Below, piece after piece: positions 1 to 10,116 of a stretch of 64,000 nucleotides of DNA. The position numbers were made by a program, and so were the translations under genes. Source of the DNA: Corynebacterium qintianiae (GTDB lineage Bacteria > Actinomycetota > Actinomycetes > Mycobacteriales > Mycobacteriaceae); NCBI RefSeq assembly GCF_011038645.2, contig NZ_CP064955.1, positions 1,488,001 to 1,552,000 of the forward strand. The letters are read 5' to 3'. Below the pieces are notes generated by a model. The model ran no database searches. It was given only the letters and a program-made list of their open reading frames with translations, and was not told the DNA's origin. The first letter of the stretch is position 1; every line of letters starts with the position of its first letter.

Positions 1-604
1 TCGCGGCGCCCTGGGATCCCCCGGTGACCAGAATTGTCGGGCGCGCGGGGTCCAGATCCCACATATTGTAGCCGTGGTCAGCTTTCTTGCCCTCGGGATC
101 GTCACCCACGCCGGGGCGCACGGGGATGCCCACAACTTCACCGGCCATGCCTGAGTTGGCCACGGCGTTGAAGCCGGTTCCCCCGAGGCGCACTCCGAGT
201 TTGTTGGCCATGCCAGCCAGCGCATTCGTTTCCAAAACGAAGAACGGGATGCCGAGTGACCGGGCGGCGAGGTAGGCGGAGGCGGCGACGTAGCCACCGG
301 TGCCGAACACCGCGTCAGCGTTGCTCCGCTGCAGAGCGCGGCGGGTCTGCCGCACGGAATTGGCCAGCTTCAACGGCACCCCGGGCAGCAGCCACGGCTT
401 CTTGCGCGGAATAGGGACCGGGTCGACGAGGTGGAGTTCGAAACCGCGGGCCGGGACAATGGCGGTCTCCAAACCCTTGTCCGTTCCGAGGGCGCAGACG
501 GTCACCCCGAACTCGTCGCGCAGCACCTCCCCCACAGCCAGCGCGGGTTCAATGTGTCCGGCGGTCCCGCCGCCTGCGACGACGACACTCAACTGGTCAG
601 CCAT
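1..604 (-). CDS. murG: UDP-GlcNAc:lipid I GlcNAc transferase MurG (3' part outside window)
   Basis: MurG adds GlcNAc to lipid I to give lipid II on the inner face of the membrane, the last cytoplasmic step of peptidoglycan synthesis. The frame begins MADQLSVVVAAGGTAGH, which has the glycine-rich N-terminal loop of the family (GGTAGH), and later reads ILVTGGSQGA at the window edge, the start of the second GT-B domain. The C-terminal half lies outside. An AAGGGAG ribosome site precedes the ATG. It lies 18 bases after ftsW in the dcw operon. The assignment is secure. Confidence 0.95.
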   Translation of the reverse strand, partial: MADQLSVVVAGGGTAGHIEPALAVGEVLRDEFGVTVCALGTDKGLETAIVPARGFELHLVDPVPIPRKKPWLLPGVPLKLANSVRQTRRALQRSNADAVFGTGGYVAASAYLAARSLGIPFFVLETNALAGMANKLGVRLGGTGFNAVANSGMAGEVVGIPVRPGVGDDPEGKKADHGYNMWDLDPARPTILVTGGSQGAA

Positions 605-622
605 GCGGAAAGCGACTCCCTT

Positions 623-2185
623 CTAGCTGGCGCGTCGGCCGCCGCGCCAGGAACTGTCTCTCCGGACATCGTAGCGCGGGCGGGATTGCCCGCGGTTGCC
701 GGTGACGGGGCGCTGGAACTCCCGATCCTCCCGGGGCTCGCGGGGCGCTGCGGGGCGGGCCGTGACCGGTGCGCCGAAGCGCTCACGTCGTCCGGCGGCG
801 GTGCGGACGGAGCGGCGCCCGCGCACCATCTGGCCGGGGGACTTCGGCTCCCCGATACCCAGGACCCGGTCGAAGGCGGGGCGGCCGTAGTTCTGCATCG
901 AGGACACCGCGTCAGGCTCATGGCGGGCGACGGAGGCGAGCATGCCCATCGCTCCGAGCGTGATTACCGCGGACGTGCCGCCCGCGGAAAGCATCGGCAG
1001 CTGAATACCGGTGACGGGCAGCAGGCCGAGGACATAGGCAATGTTGATGAACGCCTGGGAGACCACACCTGTGGTCAGCGCGGCGGCGAGGAGTGCCTGG
1101 AACTGGTTGCGGGCGCGGCGGGCTGCGCGCAGACCGAAGAAACCCAACAAACCGAACAGCACGATGACCAGCGCCCCGCCCCACAGCCCGAGCTCCTCGC
1201 CGATGACGGCGAAAATGAAGTCGTTGCGCGCCTCCGGCAGGTAGAACCACTTGGCGCGTGACTGGCCGAGGCCGACACCGAACAGGGAGCCGTCGGCAAG
1301 CGACAAGAAGCCCTGGTGGGATTGGAAGGCGATGCCGCGCGTGTCCTCGAACCGGCCGAACAGCGCGTCGAAGTACACGTGGAAGCGGTTGGATCGGTAA
1401 CCGCCGGAGAGGAAGACGAACACCATTCCGACGAGAGCGACGGCGCCTGCAGCCGCGATGAGCCGCCAGGAAATTCCCGCGAACAGCAAGATGAAGGCGA
1501 CGACAATAGAAAATGACACGGCCATGCCGTAGTCGCCCTGCAGTCCAATGAGGCCGAGGCAGAGCACCGCGACGGCGATAAACGGTGCGAAACCGTTATC
1601 CAGGCGCGAGGGACGGTTGTAGTCCTTGTTCGCCAGGATGCTCGCACCCCAGATGGCGATAGCCACGCGCGCGAGCTCCGACGGCTGCAGGCTGGCCGGG
1701 CCGAGCACCAGCCACGACTGGGAACCCACCTCCTCGCGCCCCGTGCCCAGCGGTGTGAGCACCACCACGAGAAGAAGGACCGAAATCCCCATGATGACGT
1801 GCGAGAACCTGCGCAGCCGATCGGGCGACATCCTGAGCAGAAGCCAGAAAAAGAACAGGCCTCCGGCGACCATGATCGTCTGTCGGATCGCCTGGGACCA
1901 GACGGAGGCCGAAGAAGCGAAGGACGACGCCATCGACGAACTCATCACCATGACCACACCCAGTCCGGCGAGGACGAGGACGATCGTGCGGATCATCGTG
2001 TAGTCGGTCAGCGGGCGCGCCTCCATCGCGGCATCCGCGCGGCGGATGAACCGGGCGAGTGCCGACGACGGCGCGGGCTGGGAGGGCTGGGGCGCTTTCC
2101 TCGGCACGTGTGCGGTTACAGGCGCAGCCCCCTGCCGCGCCCCCGGGTGTGGTGGACGTCCGCGCCCACCTCGAGTCACCGTCAT
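623..2185 (-). CDS. ftsW: SEDS-family septal peptidoglycan glycosyltransferase FtsW
   Basis: FtsW polymerises lipid II into glycan strands at the septum together with the transpeptidase FtsI. The 520-residue protein has a Pro/Arg-rich cytoplasmic N-terminus of about 60 residues, then about ten membrane helices, then a basic cytoplasmic tail from about residue 425. Family signatures are visible: QPSELARVA (167-175), NDFIFAVIGEELG (321-333, with the catalytic Asp of SEDS proteins) and PVTGIQLPMLSAGGTS (390-405). It sits between murD and murG as in other Corynebacterium dcw clusters. RodA is the paralogue to exclude; the context favours FtsW. Confidence 0.95.
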   Translation of the reverse strand: MTVTRGGRGRPPHPGARQGAAPVTAHVPRKAPQPSQPAPSSALARFIRRADAAMEARPLTDYTMIRTIVLVLAGLGVVMVMSSSMASSFASSASVWSQAIRQTIMVAGGLFFFWLLLRMSPDRLRRFSHVIMGISVLLLVVVLTPLGTGREEVGSQSWLVLGPASLQPSELARVAIAIWGASILANKDYNRPSRLDNGFAPFIAVAVLCLGLIGLQGDYGMAVSFSIVVAFILLFAGISWRLIAAAGAVALVGMVFVFLSGGYRSNRFHVYFDALFGRFEDTRGIAFQSHQGFLSLADGSLFGVGLGQSRAKWFYLPEARNDFIFAVIGEELGLWGGALVIVLFGLLGFFGLRAARRARNQFQALLAAALTTGVVSQAFINIAYVLGLLPVTGIQLPMLSAGGTSAVITLGAMGMLASVARHEPDAVSSMQNYGRPAFDRVLGIGEPKSPGQMVRGRRSVRTAAGRRERFGAPVTARPAAPREPREDREFQRPVTGNRGQSRPRYDVRRDSSWRGGRRAS

Positions 2186-2294
2186 GAAAGCAGCCCCTTC
2201 GCCTCGACCGTCCCAAAAAACACCATTATCACTACAGCCACATTAGCCCCGAGAAGCACTCCGGCGACTGTAGCAACACGGGGTCGCGCTCGAA

Positions 2295-3722
2295 TTACAC
2301 GCAGTGTCGCACTGCTGCGGCCGCGAACGCGTCGCCACGCGCGGACATCCCGGAAAACATATCCAAACTCGCGGCGGCCGGTGCGAGGACGACGGTGTCT
2401 CCCGGCCGAGCGTTCTCGGCGGCGAACCTGACACACTCGTCCATCGCCCCTTCGGGGTCGGTGGACTCGCTGACGAAGACGGGCACGTCGGGAACAAGGC
2501 GTCGCAAAGCGTCGTGGAAGAGGCCGCGATCCACGCCAAGGAGCGCGACCGCGCGGAACAGCTGACCGTGGTCCGCGATCAACTGGTCCACGCTCGCGCC
2601 CTTGAGCTGGCCGCCGGCGACCCACACCACCGTGCCGGGCGCGCCCGCTCCCGCCAGCGCCGAATCTGCCGCATGAGGGTTGGTCGCTTTCGAGTTGTCG
2701 ATCCAGTCGACCCCGTTCGCGGAGTGCACGACAGCGCCACGGTGACCCTCGACCCGGTACCCGGACAAACCGTCCTGGATCCGCTGCGGTTCCACTCCCT
2801 GCGTTACCGCCACCGCGGCAGCCGCCAGCGCGTCCAGCACGCCCGCCACCCCGGCCGGCTCGATGCCGTCGGCGCTGGCGATGTCCTCGAGCACTCCTCC
2901 GCGGTTGAACACGATCCGCCCGCCTACGACCCCGAGCTCGCTTATCGACGGCTCGCCCAACGTGAACCCGACGATGTCATCGCGCCCGGTGAGCTGCGCC
3001 AAGCGGGCCACCTCGGCGTCGTCGACACCGGCGACGGTTGACGGTGCCGCCAGCACCTTCGCCTTCGCCTGCGCGTAGGCGGTGAAGGAACCGTGCCAGT
3101 CGATGTGGTCGTCGGCAAGGTTGAGGAGGACACCCGCATCCGGGACGAGCTGGCTCGACCAGTGCAGCTGGAAGCTCGACAGCTCGGCGACGAGGACGTC
3201 GACCCGGGGGGAGGCGACGAGCGCGTCGCTCACCGCAACCCCGATGTTGCCGCACGCCTGCGCGCGCAGACCAGTGTCCTTGCTGGACTCATCCATAATG
3301 GCTGCGAGCATGCCCGTCGTCGTTGTTTTTCCATTTGTGCCGGTAACGACGAGCCAGATGCGCGGCGCACCGAACACCCCGGCGCGGTCGAGGCGGAAGC
3401 ACAGCTCAACGTCGCCGATGACGTCGATTCCGGTTTCGCGGGCGGCGAGGAGAAGCGGTGAGTCGGGGCGCCAACCGGGTGAGGTGACCACGATGCCGAA
3501 CTCGGCCAGCCGTTCGGCCACCTCTGCGGTGCTGAATGCGGCAGCACCTGCTTCTTCCTTGGCTCGCGCACGGTTGGCTGGGTTGTCGTCCGCGACGGCG
3601 AAGCTGACGCCGAGGGTGCGAAGCAGCTTCGCGGCACCGAGACCGGACACGCCCGCACCGGCGACGAGGACACCGCCCCGCAGCTCCGCGGGGATGGCAG
3701 CGGTGTTGATCTGCGCCGTCAC
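2295..3722 (-). CDS. murD: UDP-MurNAc-L-alanine:D-glutamate ligase MurD
   Basis: MurD adds D-Glu to UDP-MurNAc-L-Ala in the cytoplasm using ATP. The N-terminal Rossmann-like segment [15 protein letters not shown] and the ATP-binding loop [10 protein letters not shown] (about residue 128) are clear, and the length (475 aa) suits the family. I chose the GTG at 3722 because it overlaps the mraY stop in a GTGA arrangement that suggests translational coupling, and because it leaves a normal short lead before the Rossmann strand. A second in-frame GTG at 3752 would add ten residues inside mraY. No strong ribosome site precedes either. Confidence 0.93.
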   Translation of the reverse strand: MTAQINTAAIPAELRGGVLVAGAGVSGLGAAKLLRTLGVSFAVADDNPANRARAKEEAGAAAFSTAEVAERLAEFGIVVTSPGWRPDSPLLLAARETGIDVIGDVELCFRLDRAGVFGAPRIWLVVTGTNGKTTTTGMLAAIMDESSKDTGLRAQACGNIGVAVSDALVASPRVDVLVAELSSFQLHWSSQLVPDAGVLLNLADDHIDWHGSFTAYAQAKAKVLAAPSTVAGVDDAEVARLAQLTGRDDIVGFTLGEPSISELGVVGGRIVFNRGGVLEDIASADGIEPAGVAGVLDALAAAAVAVTQGVEPQRIQDGLSGYRVEGHRGAVVHSANGVDWIDNSKATNPHAADSALAGAGAPGTVVWVAGGQLKGASVDQLIADHGQLFRAVALLGVDRGLFHDALRRLVPDVPVFVSESTDPEGAMDECVRFAAENARPGDTVVLAPAAASLDMFSGMSARGDAFAAAAVRHCV

Positions 3723-4828
3723 GGCAGCGTCGCCCCGACCCTGGTCAGCCACTCACCGTAGAACAGGGCAAGGCCCGTCGCGACAGACATCGCCGCGATC
3801 AGCCAGAAGCGGATGACCACGGTCGTCTCCGCCCACCCGCCGTTTTCAAAGTGGTGGTGGAACGGCGCCATGCGGAACACGCGCTTGCCGGTGGCCTTGA
3901 AGGAGACAACCTGGATCACCACTGACGCGGCCTCGATGACGAACAGAGCGCCGATAATAACCATCAGCAGCTCCGTCTTGGAGGTGACGGACAGGCCGGC
4001 CACGAGCCCGCCAAGGGCGAGGGAGCCGGTGTCACCCATGAAGATCTTCGCCGGGGAAGCGTTCCACCACAGGAAGCCGACGCACGCGCCGAAGCCCGCG
4101 GCGGCCAGCACCGCCAGGTCGAGGGGGTCGCGCACGTCGTAGCACCCGGGGCCCGGCGCGGCCGCGCAGGAGTTGCGGAACTGCCAGAACGTCACACCGG
4201 TGTAGGCCGCCATGACGAGTGCGGTGGTGCCCGCCGCGAGCCCGTCGAGGCCGTCGGTGAGGTTGACGGCGTTCGACCACGCGGCGAGGAGGAAGTAGGC
4301 GAAGATGAGGAACATGATCGTCCCCACGACGCCTCCGACGGCGGCGAAGTTGATCGTGTCCAAGTCGCGCACAAAGCTCAGGTTCGTCGATGCCGGCGTG
4401 AGGCCGCTGTCATCCGGGAACTGCAGAACGAGGATGCCGAACGCGAGGGCGATGCCTAGCTGGGCAACGAGCTTCGCGGTTTTGTTCAGGCCCAGGTTGC
4501 GCTTCATAAACAGCTTGATGCCGTCGTCAGCGAACCCGACGGCGCCCAGAGCGAGGGTGAGCCCGAGAACGATGAGGCCCGAGGCGCTGAAGACGCGGTG
4601 GCCCGTCGACAACGACCACAGCCCCGACGCGAGGTAACCGAGCGTGATTGCGACAAGAATGGCGATGCCGCCCATCGTGGGCGTGCCGCGCTTGCGCGCG
4701 TGCGACTTCGGCCCGTCCTCGCGAATCTCCTGGCCCAGAGCTCGCCGGTTGAAGTACCGGATGAGCAGCGGAGTCACAAAGATTGCCACGAGGAACGCAA
4801 CCGCTCCCGCGATGAAGATTTGAACCAT
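3719..4828 (-). CDS. mraY: Phospho-MurNAc-pentapeptide translocase MraY
   Basis: MraY is the membrane enzyme that moves phospho-MurNAc-pentapeptide onto undecaprenyl phosphate, giving lipid I. The 369-residue protein has about ten hydrophobic helices and the family motifs [37 protein letters not shown] and [12 protein letters not shown]; these loops carry the catalytic aspartates and the Mg2+/nucleotide site. It lies six bases after murF and overlaps murD by four bases, so it is part of one transcription unit. Confidence 0.96.
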   Translation of the reverse strand: MVQIFIAGAVAFLVAIFVTPLLIRYFNRRALGQEIREDGPKSHARKRGTPTMGGIAILVAITLGYLASGLWSLSTGHRVFSASGLIVLGLTLALGAVGFADDGIKLFMKRNLGLNKTAKLVAQLGIALAFGILVLQFPDDSGLTPASTNLSFVRDLDTINFAAVGGVVGTIMFLIFAYFLLAAWSNAVNLTDGLDGLAAGTTALVMAAYTGVTFWQFRNSCAAAPGPGCYDVRDPLDLAVLAAAGFGACVGFLWWNASPAKIFMGDTGSLALGGLVAGLSVTSKTELLMVIIGALFVIEAASVVIQVVSFKATGKRVFRMAPFHHHFENGGWAETTVVIRFWLIAAMSVATGLALFYGEWLTRVGATLP

Positions 4829-4834
4829 TGTGCT

Positions 4835-6403
4835 TTAACGCTCCCCGTCTCCGAAGTTGCTCTCGAGATTTTTGTCGCCCCTCATGCTATGCCCCTCGAG
4901 CAAGCTGCCGGCTACCGCCCAGAGGCCGAGGGCGTTGGAAGCCTTGACCAGCACCACGTCGCGGACGTCGCGGTCGTACCAGCCCTCCTCCCCTGCGGGC
5001 GGCGCAGACAAGATGCCGTTCACCAGATCCGCAGCCTCCTCCACGTCGGCCGCGGCTTCGACACGGATCCCGCGGTCGCGCGCCCGGTCCTTCAGGGCTG
5101 TCATGGCGTCGTTGTCACCGACCGCGACCAAGTGCGTCACGCGGTAGCGGGCCAGCTCGTTGCCCAGTTCGTGGTGGGCGCTGACGGAATCGCTCCCGAG
5201 CTCCCCCATCTCGCCCAACACGGCGATGGACCGCGCTCCCGGTCTACCTGCCGCGGTGAAGCCGAGGGCGGCGATCCCGGCGCGCATGGAGTCGGGGTTG
5301 GCGTTGTAGGCGTCGTTGATTACGGTCACACCGTCGGCGCGGGTCTGCACGTCCATCCGGTTCCCCGACACGCCGTGTGCGCTGCTCAGGGCGCGCGCCA
5401 CCGTCGCAGCGTCGATCCCCGACTCGATGCCGACGGCCGCGGCCGCCAGAGCGTTGGAGACCTGGTGGGCGCCGAACACGTTGAGGTTGACCCGCTGCGG
5501 GGCGTTGCCCGGCGAATGCAGGGTGAACGAGGCGCGGGTGACGTCATCAAGCGAGACATCCGTGGCGTAGTAATCGGCGCTGTTGCCCTCGGCCGAGAAG
5601 CGCACCACCCGGGCACCGGTGCGTGAATCCATGGCGGTCACCAGCGGGTCATCGGCGTTGAGGATAGCCACCCCGCCATCGGCGGCGGCTGGCAGGGCTT
5701 CGACAAGCTCGCCCTTTGCCACGGCGATATTCTCCTTCGACCCGAATTCGCCCAGGTGGGCAGAGCCGATATTGAGGACAACGCCGAACGTCGGGGGCGC
5801 GATCGTCGCCAAGTGGGCGATATGGCCGATGCCACGCGCCGACATCTCCGCGACGAGGAACCGGGTGGACTCCGTGCAACGCAGCACCGTGTACGGGTGA
5901 CCGATTTCGTTGTTGAACGAGCCCGGGGGCGCGACGGTTTCTCCCGCGGCGGAAAGAACGTTGGCGATGAGGTCCTTCGTTGAGGTCTTGCCGGCCGAGC
6001 CGGTGATGCCGACGATGGATAGCCCGTGGTTGTGGGTGAGATGGTTGGCTACATAGCTCGCCAGTTTGGACATTCCCGCGACGACCCCGGCGGCCGAACC
6101 ATCCGGGTCGTTCGCGGCGAGGTCGGAGTTGTCGCCGTCGCGTTTCGCGGCCTTCGGCACAACCACGGCGGGGACTCCCACGTCCTTGGCCGCGAGGACG
6201 CCGGCAGCTCCTTGCTCCACGGCGGCCGCAGCGAAGCTGTGCCCGTCAACGTGTTTTCCGGGGAGCGCGATGAACAGCCCTCCCGGGGAGATCTTGCGCG
6301 AGTCGAACTCGACGAACCCGTCGACAATGGCGTGCGGGTTCGCGCCGTCACTCAGCCGTCCGCCGGTGATCTCAGCGATCGTGGCTAATTCCAGAGGGAT
6401 CAT
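4835..6403 (-). CDS. murF: UDP-MurNAc-tripeptide:D-Ala-D-Ala ligase MurF
   Basis: MurF completes the UDP-MurNAc-pentapeptide by adding D-Ala-D-Ala. The protein (522 aa) starts MIPLELATIAEITGG, typical of MurF, and has the ligase ATP loop GITGSAGKTSTKDL, the segment NDAYNANPDSM and GEMGELG in the third domain. An AAGGA ribosome site lies upstream of the ATG. A stretch near residues 113-125 (KRDGDNSDLAANDPDGS) looks like a clade-specific polar insertion before the ATP domain. It is 21 bases after murE. Confidence 0.95.
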   Translation of the reverse strand: MIPLELATIAEITGGRLSDGANPHAIVDGFVEFDSRKISPGGLFIALPGKHVDGHSFAAAAVEQGAAGVLAAKDVGVPAVVVPKAAKRDGDNSDLAANDPDGSAAGVVAGMSKLASYVANHLTHNHGLSIVGITGSAGKTSTKDLIANVLSAAGETVAPPGSFNNEIGHPYTVLRCTESTRFLVAEMSARGIGHIAHLATIAPPTFGVVLNIGSAHLGEFGSKENIAVAKGELVEALPAAADGGVAILNADDPLVTAMDSRTGARVVRFSAEGNSADYYATDVSLDDVTRASFTLHSPGNAPQRVNLNVFGAHQVSNALAAAAVGIESGIDAATVARALSSAHGVSGNRMDVQTRADGVTVINDAYNANPDSMRAGIAALGFTAAGRPGARSIAVLGEMGELGSDSVSAHHELGNELARYRVTHLVAVGDNDAMTALKDRARDRGIRVEAAADVEEAADLVNGILSAPPAGEEGWYDRDVRDVVLVKASNALGLWAVAGSLLEGHSMRGDKNLESNFGDGER

Positions 6404-6424
6404 GTGCGAGCTGTCCTTACCTGC

Positions 6425-7999
6425 TTAGCGGCCCACGTTGCCGTGGGCGTCGTTTTCACCGTAGCCGTTTTCGGTCAGCGCCCTCCGCATCTCTTCGCGG
6501 TCATCGAAGTGGTGTGTCGTGTCTCCCACGGTCTGGCCGACCTCGTGGCCTTTGCCCACCACGACGACCGCGTCACCGGGCCGCGCCCACGCGACGAGCT
6601 GGTCGATGGCGTCCGCCCGCGAGCCGCTCTCCCTGATTTCTGCGGGGCTGCCGGTGGAGCGCGCGCCGTCGAGCACCGCCGCGCGGATAGTGGCGGGGTC
6701 CTCGGTGCGGGGGTTGTCGTCGGTGACGATCACTAGGTCGGCGCGCTTGGCCGACTCAGCCCCCATGATGGCGCGCTTGGAGGTGTCGCGGTCGCCGCCC
6801 GCTCCGACGACGATGCCGATCCTGCCGTCGACCTGGCCGCGCAGCGTCTGCAGAACTGCCGCGATAGCGGCGGGCTTGTGCGCGTAATCGACAACGGCAA
6901 CAAAGCCCTGGCCGGCGTCGATACGCTCCATCCGGCCCGGCACGGCCGCACCCTCGAGCCCGCCGATGAACTTGCTCACGTCCGCACCGGCCGCGCGCGC
7001 GAGAGCGGTGGCCAGTGCCGCGTTGGCCACGTTGAAGGCGCCTGGCAAGGGCAGCGTGAATTCGTGGGTCTCCCCACCGAGCGCTAGCACGATGTCCTGG
7101 GCGCCCGTCTCGTGCACACCGACCATGCGGGCGCTGCAGTCGAGCCCGTCCTGGCCGCGCGTACCCACGCGCAACGGCCGGGCCGCGCGCTCGGCCATGC
7201 GCTGGCCCCACTCGTCGTCGACGCAGATGACGCTTGTCGACGCCGCCACCGGCGAGGCCGGGTCGAAGAACGTCGCCTTGGCCTCAAAGTAGTCCTCCAT
7301 CGTCGGGTGGAAGTCGAGGTGGTCTTGGCTGAGGTTGGTGAATCCGGCGAGGTCGAACTGGGTGCCGCTGACGCGCCCGAGCATCAGGGCGTGCGAGCTG
7401 ACCTCCATGACAACGTGCGTCACACCAGCCGCGGCCATGCGCGCGAACAGCGCCTGCAACGTCGGGGCCTCGGGGGTGGTCAGCGATGTCGGAACTTCCC
7501 TGCCGCGGATGCGCGTGCCCGTCGTGCCGATGAGGCCGACCTCGGCGCCCGCGGCCATGAGGCCGCGCTCTAGGAGGTAGGTCGTCGTGGTCTTGCCCGA
7601 CGTCCCCGTCACTCCAATCAGAGTCATGCGTTGCGACGGGTGCCCGTAAACCTCGGCGGAGACGTAACCCAGGATGGCGCGCACGTCGTCGACCACCAGC
7701 ACGGGCCGGGTGTCCGCCGCGCCGCGGAGGATGGAGAGGCCCTCCTCGTCAGTAAGAACCGCACGGGCGGGCGACTCGGAGGCGTACTGCGCGCCGTGGA
7801 CGCGGGTCCCCGGCAGGGCGGCGAACAGCCCGTCGGAGTCGACTTCGCGCGAGTTCAGGCCAACCGAGCTGACGGTAACGCTCTCGGCGGCGCCAGCGGT
7901 GGCGTTGACAATCTTCGCGCCCGCGATGCGCGCCAACCCCGCGAGTGAGACAGGCTCCGGCGTTGTTCGGGGGTCTGCGTCCTGGCTGTCGTGGTTCAC
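6425..7999 (-). CDS. murE: UDP-MurNAc-dipeptide:meso-diaminopimelate ligase MurE
   Basis: MurE adds the third amino acid of the stem peptide. The ATP loop GVTGTSGKTTTTYLLE and the substrate motif DNPRTEDP are visible; DNPR is the signature of enzymes that use meso-diaminopimelate, which fits corynebacterial cell walls. The length is 524 aa. The start is GTG at 7999 with GAGG six bases upstream. It follows ftsI by 54 bases. Confidence 0.95.
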   Translation of the reverse strand: MNHDSQDADPRTTPEPVSLAGLARIAGAKIVNATAGAAESVTVSSVGLNSREVDSDGLFAALPGTRVHGAQYASESPARAVLTDEEGLSILRGAADTRPVLVVDDVRAILGYVSAEVYGHPSQRMTLIGVTGTSGKTTTTYLLERGLMAAGAEVGLIGTTGTRIRGREVPTSLTTPEAPTLQALFARMAAAGVTHVVMEVSSHALMLGRVSGTQFDLAGFTNLSQDHLDFHPTMEDYFEAKATFFDPASPVAASTSVICVDDEWGQRMAERAARPLRVGTRGQDGLDCSARMVGVHETGAQDIVLALGGETHEFTLPLPGAFNVANAALATALARAAGADVSKFIGGLEGAAVPGRMERIDAGQGFVAVVDYAHKPAAIAAVLQTLRGQVDGRIGIVVGAGGDRDTSKRAIMGAESAKRADLVIVTDDNPRTEDPATIRAAVLDGARSTGSPAEIRESGSRADAIDQLVAWARPGDAVVVVGKGHEVGQTVGDTTHHFDDREEMRRALTENGYGENDAHGNVGR

Positions 8000-8053
8000 C
8001 GTCGTCCTCGCATTCTTGATTGTGCTTTTTGGTCCAAAACTAAGGCCTGCGCT

Positions 8054-9991
8054 TTACCGCTGTTCCAGAACGAACGGCTCTGCCGGTGGGCTCTGCGCAA
8101 TATTCTCGCGGTTGATCAGCCAGGACGAAATCTCCCGGAACACCGGCGCCGCGGACTGCCCGCCCGCCCCGCCCTCGAGTGGGCCGCGCTGCGGCTCGTC
8201 GAGCATCACCGCCACGACGAACCTCGGGTCGTCGGCGGGCGCGATTCCGGCAAACGTGATCCAGAACTGGCTCTGGGAGTACGCGCCGGTTTCGAGATTC
8301 ACCTTCTGCGCGGTGCCCGTCTTGCCGGAAAGCTGGTAGCCCTCAATGCCGTTGCCCTGCGCGGTGCCCGAGTTCACCCCCATCGGGTCCTGCTGGAAGG
8401 TGGACCGGAACATGTCCACCGTGGTGCGGGCAGTCTCCTCGCTAACCACGCGGGTGCGCTTGGCCGGTTCAGCCGGGACTTCCTGCCCATCCGGGCCGAC
8501 CACTTCCGAGATAATGCGGGGTTCTACGCGCTCACCTCCGTTGGCAAGCGCCTGGTACACGCTCGCCATCTGCAGCGTCGTCCAGCTCATGCCCTGGCCG
8601 ATGGGCAGGTTGGCGAAGGTGCCCCCCGACCACTGCTCCACTACGGGCAGCAAGCCTGGGGATTCGTTGGGCAGCTCGATGCCCGTGGTCTGCCCGATGC
8701 CGAAGCGGTCGAGGTATTCGGCAAACTTTTCTTCACCGATGCGCTGCGCGAGCTGCAGAGTGCCCACGTTGGAGGACTTACCGAAGATGCCGGCAGTGGT
8801 GTAAGGCGCGACATCGTGCACCCAGGCGTCTTTGACGGTCACACCCGCCATGTCGATCGAACCCGGGACCTGGTGCACCTCTTGGGGGTTCGTCAGCCCC
8901 TCCTCGATCGCCGCGGCGGCGGTGATGATCTTCGCCACGGAGCCCGGTTCGTACGGGTGGGAAATGGCGTAGTTGTCGAAACTGCGCCCTTGAGCCAGCT
9001 GCTTCTCCAGGTTGCCGTTCGGGTCGACGGTCCCGGTATTCGCCATGGCGAGCACCTCACCGGTGTGGGCGTCGAGCACGACAGCCTCAGCATCCTTGGC
9101 CAGGGAGTTCGCCTTCGCCTGTTCGAGCGTGCGCTGCACGAATGTCTGAAGGTCGACGTCGATGGTGAGCTTGACATGGGACCCGTCGACGGCCGGGACG
9201 GCGTCGCGAAGCGTGCCCGGAATCGACTGTCCGTCGGCGGAGACGTCCTCGGTGGAGCGGCCGTTGATACCGGTGAGGACGCTGTCGCTGGACGCCTCGA
9301 GGCCGAACTGGCCCTGTCCGTCCATGGACACCTTGCCCACGATGTTCTCACCGACCGCGCCGTTCGGATACTGGCGGATGTCCTGGTGGTCAGCGGCCAC
9401 GCCGTGGAAATCCTTGGCCACCTCAGCGGCGACATCGGGGTCGACGTTGCGGACGAGGACCTCGTAATTGCTGTCGGCGTGGAGCTTGTCAAGGATGTCC
9501 TTGGAGCTCACCCGGTTTTCGCGGGCCTTTTCCCCGTCCTCGTCCTGCGCCCCGTTGACGGCGTGGGCGCCCTCGATCATCTTTGGGATCTCGTTCGCCA
9601 TGGTCCGCAGCACATCCTCGACGCGGGCGTCGACCTGGGCGTCGATAGCTTCACGGGACAGCCCATCGACACTCATCTGCAGCTCCTGCTGCTCACGCAA
9701 CTCCTTGCGCAGCAGGACCGGGGATACCGTCAGAGACCTCGCCTGCATCGTGTACGCCAGCTGGTTGCCTGCGCGGTCAACGATGTCGCCGCGGCGTGCC
9801 GGTTCGACATACACACGGGCGCGCTGCGCCTCGGCCTGCTGCTGCAACTCCGGACCCCAGGCGATCTGCACCCACGCGAGCCTGCCCACCAGCAGTGTCG
9901 CCGCGGCGAGGAATGCGGCCGCGATCAGCCGCGACCGGCGCCTCGTGACTGCCTTTTGCGACTCCGCAACGCGGGTGCTGGAATTGTTCAC
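8054..9991 (-). CDS. ftsI: Septal transpeptidase FtsI (class B PBP, PbpB)
   Basis: FtsI cross-links septal peptidoglycan outside the membrane as partner of FtsW. The 645-residue protein has a basic cytoplasmic start, one membrane helix (about 22-45), a dimerisation/pedestal region and a transpeptidase domain with the three penicillin-binding motifs SVAK (351-354), SSN (406-408) and KTG (557-559). There are no C-terminal PASTA domains. The start is GTG; the upstream ribosome site is weak. It lies between ftsL and murE. Confidence 0.95.
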   Translation of the reverse strand: MNNSSTRVAESQKAVTRRRSRLIAAAFLAAATLLVGRLAWVQIAWGPELQQQAEAQRARVYVEPARRGDIVDRAGNQLAYTMQARSLTVSPVLLRKELREQQELQMSVDGLSREAIDAQVDARVEDVLRTMANEIPKMIEGAHAVNGAQDEDGEKARENRVSSKDILDKLHADSNYEVLVRNVDPDVAAEVAKDFHGVAADHQDIRQYPNGAVGENIVGKVSMDGQGQFGLEASSDSVLTGINGRSTEDVSADGQSIPGTLRDAVPAVDGSHVKLTIDVDLQTFVQRTLEQAKANSLAKDAEAVVLDAHTGEVLAMANTGTVDPNGNLEKQLAQGRSFDNYAISHPYEPGSVAKIITAAAAIEEGLTNPQEVHQVPGSIDMAGVTVKDAWVHDVAPYTTAGIFGKSSNVGTLQLAQRIGEEKFAEYLDRFGIGQTTGIELPNESPGLLPVVEQWSGGTFANLPIGQGMSWTTLQMASVYQALANGGERVEPRIISEVVGPDGQEVPAEPAKRTRVVSEETARTTVDMFRSTFQQDPMGVNSGTAQGNGIEGYQLSGKTGTAQKVNLETGAYSQSQFWITFAGIAPADDPRFVVAVMLDEPQRGPLEGGAGGQSAAPVFREISSWLINRENIAQSPPAEPFVLEQR

Positions 9992-10116
9992 GACCCTGAA
10001 GTCACCTGCCTCGCTGTACTTTTACGTCCCGGGGACGATACTTGACGCACTACATATTGCCCGCTAGCGGGACCCGTCCCTGTGTCCGCCACACCAGTGG
10101 CGGCGACAAAGGCCCA

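Noticed and set aside
7991..10045. 684-codon open frame opposite ftsI
   Set aside because: Shadow of ftsI codons; no domain, no ribosome site in context, composition typical of antisense frames. The same applies to long frames opposite ltsA (33416-35275), glnA (56479-58260) and the acyl-CoA dehydrogenase gene (49716-51434).
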